Shown in pieces: positions 57,022-64,000 of a stretch of 64,000 nucleotides of DNA. The notes under the pieces were generated by a model, which made no database searches, was not told the origin of the DNA, and was given only the letters and a program-made list of their open reading frames with translations. Each line of letters opens with the position of its first letter. The first letter of the stretch is position 1. Made by a program: the position numbers and the translations under genes. Source of the stretch: Sulfuricella sp. (GTDB taxonomy: Bacteria; Pseudomonadota; Gammaproteobacteria; Burkholderiales; Sulfuricellaceae); contig JAQTLK010000002.1 of NCBI GenBank assembly GCA_028714955.1, positions 16,070 through 80,069 of the forward strand, read 5' to 3'.

Positions 57022-58257
57022 TTGGCGATCATCAGTACATTAGCTGTCGATTTCAGGCTTGCGCTGCGCAATATTCTGCGTCAGCGCAGACGTAGTGTCA
57101 TTGCCATCGCCGCCATCAGCTTTGGTGTCGTGGCGATGATGCTTGCCGCGGGCTATATTGAATGGATCTTCTGGGCAAACCGTGAACTGGCGACAGGCCA
57201 GCAGTTCGGACACATACAGGTAAGCAAGCGCGGTTATCAGGAAGCGGGCCAGGCAGACCCGCTGGCTTTCATCATGCCGCAGGATTCGCAAGCCCTTTCC
57301 GCCTTGCTGCATACGCCGGGCGTGCAGTCGGTGGCGCCGCGCCTGGTTTTCAGCGGGCTGATCAGCCATGGCGACAGTACCATGTCCTTCCTGGGAATGG
57401 GAATCGACCCTGTGCTGGATCCCTTGTCCCATAACCTGATCATCGTCAAGGGCAAGCCGCTCAGTCCCGGAGAGCCGAACGCCATCCTCCTGGGTGCGGG
57501 ATTGGCTGCCAATCTTGGCGTCAAGGCCGGCGACACGGTCGTGCTCCTGACCAATACTCCGGGCGGAGGGGTCAACGCGGTCGAAACCCATGTGGCGGGC
57601 TTGGCTTCGTCCTCCCTCAAAGCCATGGACGATGTCATGGTGCGGGTACCCATTGCGATGGCCCGCAAGCTATTGCGAGTCAATGGTTCCCATGTGTGGG
57701 TCGTCTCCCTGAAGCATACCGAACTGACCGACAGCGTGCTTGCCAGCCTCAGGAAAGAGCCCAGTCTCAAGCCTTTCGAAATGGTTCCCTGGACCAGGCT
57801 GGCGGACTTCTATAACAAGACAGTGGCGCTATTTTCCCGCCAGATGGGGGTAGTCAAGCTCATCATCGCGGTCATTATCGTACTCAGCATCAGCAACACC
57901 ATGACCATGAGCGTCATGGAGCGAACCGTGGAAATTGGTACCGCCATGGCATTAGGCGTGAGGCGGAAACGGATCCTGAGGCTGTTTTTGCTGGAAGGGA
58001 TGCAACTGGGCGTCATCGGCGGGGTGCTTGGCACCTCGCTGGGCTATCTGGCGGCCAAAGCCATTACGGCGGTGGGCATTCCCATACCGGCCGGACCGGG
58101 CTTTTCGCATGATTTCATCGCCATGATCATCATTACGCCTGGAATCGTCGTGGAGGCGCTCCTGCTGGCTGTCGTGACCACGCTCATCGCCAGCATCTAC
58201 CCCGCTTGGCGCGCATCGCGCCTGGTGATCGTCGATGCCCTGCGCCACAACCACTGA
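57022..58257 (+). CDS. ABC transporter permease (FtsX/MacB/LolCE-type)
   Basis: FRLALRNILRQRRRSVIAIAAISFGVVAMML...SISNTMTMSVMERTVEIGTAMALGVRRKRILRLFLLEG. Confidence 0.9.
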   Translation: MAIISTLAVDFRLALRNILRQRRRSVIAIAAISFGVVAMMLAAGYIEWIFWANRELATGQQFGHIQVSKRGYQEAGQADPLAFIMPQDSQALSALLHTPGVQSVAPRLVFSGLISHGDSTMSFLGMGIDPVLDPLSHNLIIVKGKPLSPGEPNAILLGAGLAANLGVKAGDTVVLLTNTPGGGVNAVETHVAGLASSSLKAMDDVMVRVPIAMARKLLRVNGSHVWVVSLKHTELTDSVLASLRKEPSLKPFEMVPWTRLADFYNKTVALFSRQMGVVKLIIAVIIVLSISNTMTMSVMERTVEIGTAMALGVRRKRILRLFLLEGMQLGVIGGVLGTSLGYLAAKAITAVGIPIPAGPGFSHDFIAMIIITPGIVVEALLLAVVTTLIASIYPAWRASRLVIVDALRHNH

Positions 58258-58269
58258 GGAAATATCGGC

Positions 58270-59481
58270 ATGTGGAAGCTCGCCCTACGCAACGTGATGC
58301 GTCACAAAAGCCGTACCGCCATGACGCTCCTGGCTATTGTGGCCGGGGTCGCGGCGCTGATCCTGAGCGGCGGCTTCGTGCATGACATTACCGCCCAGCT
58401 CGGAGAAGTGCTCATTCATTCCCAGTCCGGGCACATCCAGCTTTCACGCGCTGGATATTTCGAGCATGGCGCCCGCAGCCCGGAGAAGTACCTGATTGCG
58501 CATCCCGAACCGATACGCAAGGAAATCAAGGCCATCGCCGGGGTGGAGGATGTCATGGGCAGGATCTACTTTGCCGGATTGCTCAACAACGGGCGCTCCG
58601 ATCTGCCCATTATTGGAGAGGGCGTGGAAGCCTCGCGCGAAGCCAGGCTCGGCAGCGGCATGGCGATCTGGGCGGGCCGCAAGCTGGCGGACAGGGATGA
58701 GCACGGCATGATGGTCGGCTACGATCTGGCCCATGCGCTAAAACTCAAACCCGGCGACTGGGCAACCATAGTGATGAACACCCCCGATGGCGCGCTGAAC
58801 AGTCTCGAATTCCAGGTGGTGGGCATATTCCAGACCTTCTCCAAGGACTACGATGCCCGTGCCGTGCGCATCCCCTTGCCCGCCGCCCAGGAATTGCTCG
58901 CCACCCGTGGCATCAACACGCTGGTGGTGTCGCTGAAGCAGACTTCCGATACCGTCCCGGTTGCCGGCATCCTGTCCGGAAAATATGCCGGTGCGGGGCT
59001 GGAAGTCAAGACCTGGCTGGAATTGAATGATTTCTACGCCAAAGCCGTGAAGATGTATGACGCGCAATTCGGCATGCTGCGCATCATCATACTTTTGATG
59101 GTGCTTTTGAGCGTGGTCAATAGCGTCAATATGAGTGTTTTCGAGCGGGTAGGCGAGTTCGGCACCATGATGGCCTTGGGCAATCGCAGCAGCAGGGTAT
59201 TCGCCCTGATCGTCGCGGAGAATGCAATTATCGGTTTGACGGGCGCGATCATCGGCGTGGTTCTGGGCATTGCCCTGGCATCCGGCATCTCTGCCATCGG
59301 CATTCCCATGCCCCCCCCGCCCAATGCGGACCTGAGCTATATCGCCCGTATTCGTGTCGTGCCTTCAGTGGTTGCCGGAGCTTTCGCGGTGGGGCTGATT
59401 GCCACCCTCTTTGCGGCGCTTTTCCCGGCGGCGCGGGTGCACCGCATCCCCGTGGTGGATGCGTTACGCGAAAACATCTGA
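58270..59481 (+). CDS. ABC transporter permease (FtsX/MacB/LolCE-type)
   Basis: WKLALRNVMRHKSRTAMTLLAIVAGVAALILSGGF...VNSVNMSVFERVGEFGTMMALGNRSSRVFALIVAENA. Confidence 0.9.
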   Translation: MWKLALRNVMRHKSRTAMTLLAIVAGVAALILSGGFVHDITAQLGEVLIHSQSGHIQLSRAGYFEHGARSPEKYLIAHPEPIRKEIKAIAGVEDVMGRIYFAGLLNNGRSDLPIIGEGVEASREARLGSGMAIWAGRKLADRDEHGMMVGYDLAHALKLKPGDWATIVMNTPDGALNSLEFQVVGIFQTFSKDYDARAVRIPLPAAQELLATRGINTLVVSLKQTSDTVPVAGILSGKYAGAGLEVKTWLELNDFYAKAVKMYDAQFGMLRIIILLMVLLSVVNSVNMSVFERVGEFGTMMALGNRSSRVFALIVAENAIIGLTGAIIGVVLGIALASGISAIGIPMPPPPNADLSYIARIRVVPSVVAGAFAVGLIATLFAALFPAARVHRIPVVDALRENI

Positions 59482-59515
59482 CTGTCTTCGACGGTGCCGG
59501 TATTGCGCTTCCGGG

Positions 59516-61057
59516 TCAGAAATCGCGGCGCAGCTCGACGTAGACCCGATCCTGTTTGTCGTATTGGCCAAACAGGCCGGTGGGCGGCCCTCCAAAGACA
59601 TCCAGCCCGAATGCCAGACGCCAGTTACGCTCAAACCCCCAGGTCACTTTGGGGCGGAACATCCAGTCGCTGCGATTGAGGCTATGGACCAGCAGCGCTT
59701 CCGCTTCCCAGTTGTTACCGAGTTTATGGTTTACCAGTAGAGACACGTCGTTCTCAATCCGGTCGGGAATGATGTTCGGATCATGATCGAAATAAACACG
59801 CTGGTAGAACTGCGTATTTATCCGGGTCTGCGAGGAGGGATTGAAGTCCAGGCCCACGATCCAGTCGAGGGTATTCTGCTTGACCACGCCGTCGATGTCG
59901 CTGGCGCTGAGGGTGTTGTAGCTGCGCCCGCTGGTGTAGACGGCTTCCGCCTTGAGCACGAAGGAACCCAGATCCTTGGCCAGGGTTCCCCCCGCTTGCC
60001 GGATGCGATCATGGCTGGGTGTATAGACGAAATAGGGCGTGGGCGCGGCCACCAGTTGACGATAGAACGTCGGCTGGCTGTCCATGCTGCTGTAGAAGAA
60101 ACCGGAGACGTCCCAGCCGTTGCTCATCTGGCTGAGCCGCAAGCCGTAGTTCGTGTTGCTCAGGCGATTTTCTGGCTTCACCTCGTTATTGAATGTCACC
60201 GGGTAGCCGGAAGGGGTGGGCGGGTAGGGATAGAAATCCGCGCCGGCACCGGGTTGGCCGAAGTCTTTCGGCTTGCCGATCTGGTCATAACTGGGGACGG
60301 GAATCCAGATCAATTCGGCATGAAAATCGTCCTTGAAATACTCCGCGCGCGCCGCCCATTGCGGAATGCGCAGCACCTGAAAGTCGGGCAGGACGAACTC
60401 GCGCAGATCCTTGGCGGAGACGACATCGGCAACGAACACGCCCACCATCTCGCCCCACACGATCTGTTGCCGGCCTACGCGCCAGTCCAGCCCGCCCCCG
60501 GCAAAGTCCAGATAGGTTTCACGGAACTGGAGCCCCAGACGCTGGTTGTCGCGCACCGAATCCTGGTAGAAGTTCGTCAGGTCATAAACCGCGTTGTAAT
60601 CCAGGCGGCCACTGGCTTTCCAGTGAATGTCCTGGCCGAGCCTGCCTTCGGTACCGAGTTCGAGGCGCCCCAATGTTTTTGACCAATGCGCGGGATCCTG
60701 ATAGGTATAGGCAAATTCCGTCTGGAAGAAGCCATGCCAGCGTGATGTGGCCTCGTCCTGAGCGGTGGAGGGGGGGGCGCTGCCCTGTTCTGTTTTGGCG
60801 TCGATGCCGAATAGCGCATCCCTTGATTCGGGCGTATCCACAGCCGGTTTCTCTGTAGCCGGTTTGTCGCTCTTGTCAGTCGCAGGCGGCGCCTCAAAGA
60901 GGGCATCCCTGGATAGCGGCAGGTTCCTGTCTCCCGCCGCCACCAGCCATGGTGCCGGCTTGCCGGGCGTGCCCTGAATGTCCGCTCCCGACGCGCTCGC
61001 CAGGACTGGCGCGCCCACCGCAACGATTCCTGCCACCCTTGCCAAAAGTGAAATCAT
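59516..61057 (-). CDS. Outer-membrane beta-barrel-like protein (possibly DUF1302-like)
   Basis: Signal peptide; beta-strand pattern; RETYLDFAGGGLDWRVGRQQIVWGEMVGVFVADVVSAKDLREFVLPDFQVLRIPQWAARAEYF; terminal F. Confidence 0.75.
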   Translation of the reverse strand: MISLLARVAGIVAVGAPVLASASGADIQGTPGKPAPWLVAAGDRNLPLSRDALFEAPPATDKSDKPATEKPAVDTPESRDALFGIDAKTEQGSAPPSTAQDEATSRWHGFFQTEFAYTYQDPAHWSKTLGRLELGTEGRLGQDIHWKASGRLDYNAVYDLTNFYQDSVRDNQRLGLQFRETYLDFAGGGLDWRVGRQQIVWGEMVGVFVADVVSAKDLREFVLPDFQVLRIPQWAARAEYFKDDFHAELIWIPVPSYDQIGKPKDFGQPGAGADFYPYPPTPSGYPVTFNNEVKPENRLSNTNYGLRLSQMSNGWDVSGFFYSSMDSQPTFYRQLVAAPTPYFVYTPSHDRIRQAGGTLAKDLGSFVLKAEAVYTSGRSYNTLSASDIDGVVKQNTLDWIVGLDFNPSSQTRINTQFYQRVYFDHDPNIIPDRIENDVSLLVNHKLGNNWEAEALLVHSLNRSDWMFRPKVTWGFERNWRLAFGLDVFGGPPTGLFGQYDKQDRVYVELRRDF

Positions 61058-61058
61058 G

Positions 61059-61805
61059 TTACCCTCCGCGCTCATTTGCCAATATGGAATTCGGCCTGAC
61101 CGATTTCCATTGCTCCCCGGTTTTTATGCCGAGCATGGCGATCCGCCCATCCTCGATGCGTACCAGGCGATCGGCCATGTCCATGACATGGCGGTCATGG
61201 GTGGAAAAGATGAAGGTTGTGCCATAGTGCCTGTTGATGTCCTTCATCAGCTTCAGAATGCTTTCGCCCGTCTTGCTGTCCAGGTTTGCCGTTGGCTCGT
61301 CGGCCAGGACGATGCGCGGGTTGATCGCCAGCGCCCTGGCGATGGCGACCCTCTGGCGCTGCCCGCCGCTCAACTGGTTCGGCATGTGTTCGGCATAGCG
61401 CTCCAGCCCCACCACGTTGAGGAATTTCGCGATCCGTTTATGCCGTTCTTCACGGCTGATTTCAGGCAACTGAAGCAAGGGATATTCCACATTTTCCCCC
61501 GCGGTCAGCACCGGGAACAGATTGAAAGTCTGAAAGATAAAACCGGTGGTGCGAGCGCGCAAGTCAGCCAGTTGATCGGGCGAACGGCCGGTGACCTCGA
61601 CATCATCAATAAAGACCTTGCCACGCGTTGGATTGTCGATGCAGCCGATGATATTCAGCAGCGTGGTCTTGCCGCTGCCGGAGGGGCCGGCGATGGCCAA
61701 AAACACACCCTCCTCGATGGAGAGTGTGATATCTTCCAGCGCAGTGACCTTTTGCTCACCCAGCAAATATTCTTTGGAAACGCCTTCTACCCGGACGAGA
61801 CTCAT
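61059..61805 (-). CDS. ABC transporter ATP-binding protein (LolD/MacB-type)
   Basis: IAGPSGSGKTTLLNIIGCIDNPTRG...QLSGGQRQRVAIARALAINPRIVLADEPTANLDSKTG. Confidence 0.95.
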   Translation of the reverse strand: MSLVRVEGVSKEYLLGEQKVTALEDITLSIEEGVFLAIAGPSGSGKTTLLNIIGCIDNPTRGKVFIDDVEVTGRSPDQLADLRARTTGFIFQTFNLFPVLTAGENVEYPLLQLPEISREERHKRIAKFLNVVGLERYAEHMPNQLSGGQRQRVAIARALAINPRIVLADEPTANLDSKTGESILKLMKDINRHYGTTFIFSTHDRHVMDMADRLVRIEDGRIAMLGIKTGEQWKSVRPNSILANERGG

Positions 61806-61850
61806 CGCATCACCTCCGCTAGGGGCGGCATCGCTTGAAGGATTAATGCC

Positions 61851-62624
61851 ATGTCCATGACCTCCATTTTTCGTGTCGGTTTTTTGTCAACCTTCCTGAT
61901 TCTGGCCCTGGCGGGCACCTCCGCCGCCGACGAGCCGCTTCCCGCGGAAGACGCCCTGGCGCGCAGTATCCTGGAAAAATCCGATGAGATACGGTATCCG
62001 TCCAACGCCTTTCAGGTTGACGTCGATATTGCCAGTTTCTCGTCCGATGCCGCAACGGAAAAGCGGAAATACAGGATTCTCTCCAAGGGCAACGACAATA
62101 CAGTTGTCATGATACTGGAACCGGCGTCGGAACGGGGGCAGATCATGTTGATGAAGGGCCGCGACCTCTGGGTTTTCATGCCCAATGTCTCCCAGCCCAT
62201 CCGGCTTGGCCTGGCCCAACGCCTGACCGGGCAGGTGGCCAACGGCGACCTGGCGCGCGCCAATTTCAGCGGTGATTACACGCCCAGATTGCTGCGCAGC
62301 GAAAAACTGGATGGCGAGGACTACTACGTGCTCGAACTGCTGGCCGTGGACCGGGGCGTTACCTACCACCGCGTACTGTTATGGGTAAACAAGTCCAACT
62401 ACCGGCCACGCAAGGCCGAATTCTACGCCCTCTCCGGTCGCCTGCTGAAGACCAGTTCCTACGAAAACTTCGAAAACCAGGCCGGCAGGCAGCGGCCGAC
62501 ACGCATGCTCATACAGGACGCCCTCAAGCCTGCCGACAGGTCGGTTCTGGAATATAAAAACATGGTGTTGCGCGATCTGCCCGACAAGGTCTTTTCCAAG
62601 GACTACCTCAAGAAGCTGCAGTAA
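61851..62624 (+). CDS. Outer-membrane lipoprotein-sorting protein (LolA-like)
   Basis: Signal peptide; MILEPASERGQIMLMKGRDLWVFMPNVSQPIRLGLAQRLTGQVANGDLARANFSGDYTPRLL. Confidence 0.88.
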   Translation: MSMTSIFRVGFLSTFLILALAGTSAADEPLPAEDALARSILEKSDEIRYPSNAFQVDVDIASFSSDAATEKRKYRILSKGNDNTVVMILEPASERGQIMLMKGRDLWVFMPNVSQPIRLGLAQRLTGQVANGDLARANFSGDYTPRLLRSEKLDGEDYYVLELLAVDRGVTYHRVLLWVNKSNYRPRKAEFYALSGRLLKTSSYENFENQAGRQRPTRMLIQDALKPADRSVLEYKNMVLRDLPDKVFSKDYLKKLQ

Positions 62625-62633
62625 ATTGCTTGA

Positions 62634-63515
62634 TTAGCCTCCATCGCCGCTCCCGCTGGCTCTTTCCAGCCGCTTTTTCGCCACAAAGCTCTTGAGTCGC
62701 TGCAGCGGATTGCGGTTCCCAAGCCATAGCCGGCGGTGATGGAAGCGGTTGAGGCGGGCGTCCAGGTAGGTGTACCAGGGCACCAGTTTCAACTCATGCG
62801 GATGCAACAGGGCCAGCAGGGCCTGGGTAGTAATGAAGCCCGCGCACAGCTTGCAGCCGGCGATCGAACTCGGTCCCTTGCGCGCCTTGAGGTTGATCGA
62901 TTGCGGGTCGAGGTATTTGAGATGATGCATCTCCGGGGCGAAACCCAGGGCGAACTGGATGATTTTTTCCTCCTCGCTCATTCCCGGAGAGATGGCGAAG
63001 TAATCTTCGTAGGACATGCCCTCCGGTCCGAATGCCAGCACACCCGCCCCCAGCCCGAGCGGCACCGCCGCCACGGTGACAAGCCCCCGTGCCGTGGCCG
63101 AGTTGATCAATAGCGGATGCATGTCCACCGCGAACACGTCCATGCCATCCACAGCCAAGTCAACGCCCGTGAGAAATTCGTCGACGTTGCGCGCGTCCAG
63201 GCCGTTGTCGAAAATCTTTACACGCAATTCGGGATTGATCTCCAGGGCATATTCCAGCATTACCTCGATCTTGCGGCGCCCCAGCGTGTGGGTGTTGGCC
63301 CCGTATTGACGGTTGAAGTTGGCCAGCTCGAACTCGTCGAACTCGGCGATGTGGAATCCACCCACGCCGGCGCGCACCAGGCTGATGAGGTAATCGCCCC
63401 CCACCCCGCCCATGCCGGCGATGGCGACGGTGGAATCCCGCAGATGCGCGTGCTCGCCCGTGCTGACGATGCCCAGGTTGCGGCTGAACGCAATGTCATA
63501 ATCGAATCCGGTCAT
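62634..63515 (-). CDS. ThiF/MoeB/E1-like adenylyltransferase family protein
   Basis: FSRNLGIVSTGEHAHLRDSTVAIAGMGGVGGDYLISLVRAGVGGFHIAEFDEFELANFNRQYGANTHTLGRRKIEVM. Confidence 0.9.
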   Translation of the reverse strand: MTGFDYDIAFSRNLGIVSTGEHAHLRDSTVAIAGMGGVGGDYLISLVRAGVGGFHIAEFDEFELANFNRQYGANTHTLGRRKIEVMLEYALEINPELRVKIFDNGLDARNVDEFLTGVDLAVDGMDVFAVDMHPLLINSATARGLVTVAAVPLGLGAGVLAFGPEGMSYEDYFAISPGMSEEEKIIQFALGFAPEMHHLKYLDPQSINLKARKGPSSIAGCKLCAGFITTQALLALLHPHELKLVPWYTYLDARLNRFHHRRLWLGNRNPLQRLKSFVAKKRLERASGSGDGG

Positions 63516-63671
63516 CGGAAGTCTCTTGAAATGCTGGTAGTGGGGGATGTGCGTACATACATATTTACCCGGGGAAATGGAAATTGCAAGAGACTTGGCT
63601 GCTGCGCCAAGGTAAATTTATTTTTGCCATAACCCATTGAATTGCCGTCGTTCCTGCGCAAGAGCCTTGTG

Positions 63672-63735
63672 GCCCGGATGAAGCATAGCAGAATCCGGGG
63701 CGTCCATCCCGGATTCCGCTATGCTTCATCCGGGC
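63672..63735. repeat. Palindromic dispersed-type repeat (28-bp arms, 1 mismatch)
   Basis: gcccggatgaagcatagcagaatccggg ... cccggattccgctatgcttcatccgggc. Confidence 0.9.
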
Positions 63736-64000
63736 TACGTTTCTATGTTTCTGGATTCTCGCCTGGGGGGAATGGCGGGGAACAATGGGTAAATAAATTT
63801 ACCGTGGCTACCGAGCTAATCAGGTAGGCCCAAGACTTCATATATGCCAAGCGAAAATTGTCGAGAAGTTTTACAGATTAGCAAATGAAGATTCGTAAGA
63901 TAAATATAAGACATTGTTATTAATAATAATTGTATTTCTGGCACAGTATGTGCTTTAAGTTGCTCAAGGTGAATTGAGCCGAAATCTATAAACCTCTCTA

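Overview
The window reads as a bacterial chromosome segment, probably betaproteobacterial (inferred from gene content, not proven). Most of it is densely coded housekeeping and regulatory DNA: a TonB receptor with an OmpR-type two-component system, selD/mnmH, ispDF, the AmmeMemoRadiSam trio, waaF, mscL, a NarXL-like pair with cysG, gloB/rnhA/dnaQ, a GGDEF-EAL protein and feoAB. The accessory half (about 30-63 kb) holds a nine-heme cytochrome with Ig-like repeats, an HPr-rel-A type cassette (Tat protein, PqqD-like, HprK-related kinase, nucleotidyltransferase), and an exopolysaccharide/PEP-CTERM-associated region (EpsB-type sugar transferase, PrsK/PrsR, asparagine synthetase-like, degenerate CysN-CysC, VanZ-ligase fusion). 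It ends with a scattered MacB/Lol-like export locus. Strongest new observation: three operons (TPGYW/HPr-rel-A, a lytic transglycosylase, and EpsB-PrsK-PrsR) share a TGTCGAAAn(n)ATTkAC-type box 82-94 bp upstream of a correctly spaced sigma-54 -24/-12 element, suggesting a PrsR/RpoN regulon that includes the HPr-rel-A cassette. Other notable items are a group IIC-like intron with no RT ORF sitting directly after a terminator, a decayed mer operon with a merT-merP deletion chimera and preserved operator, a CysNC fusion that has lost key GTPase elements, and several MITE/REP-like hairpins. All calls come from reading the sequence and supplied ORFs; no searches were run.
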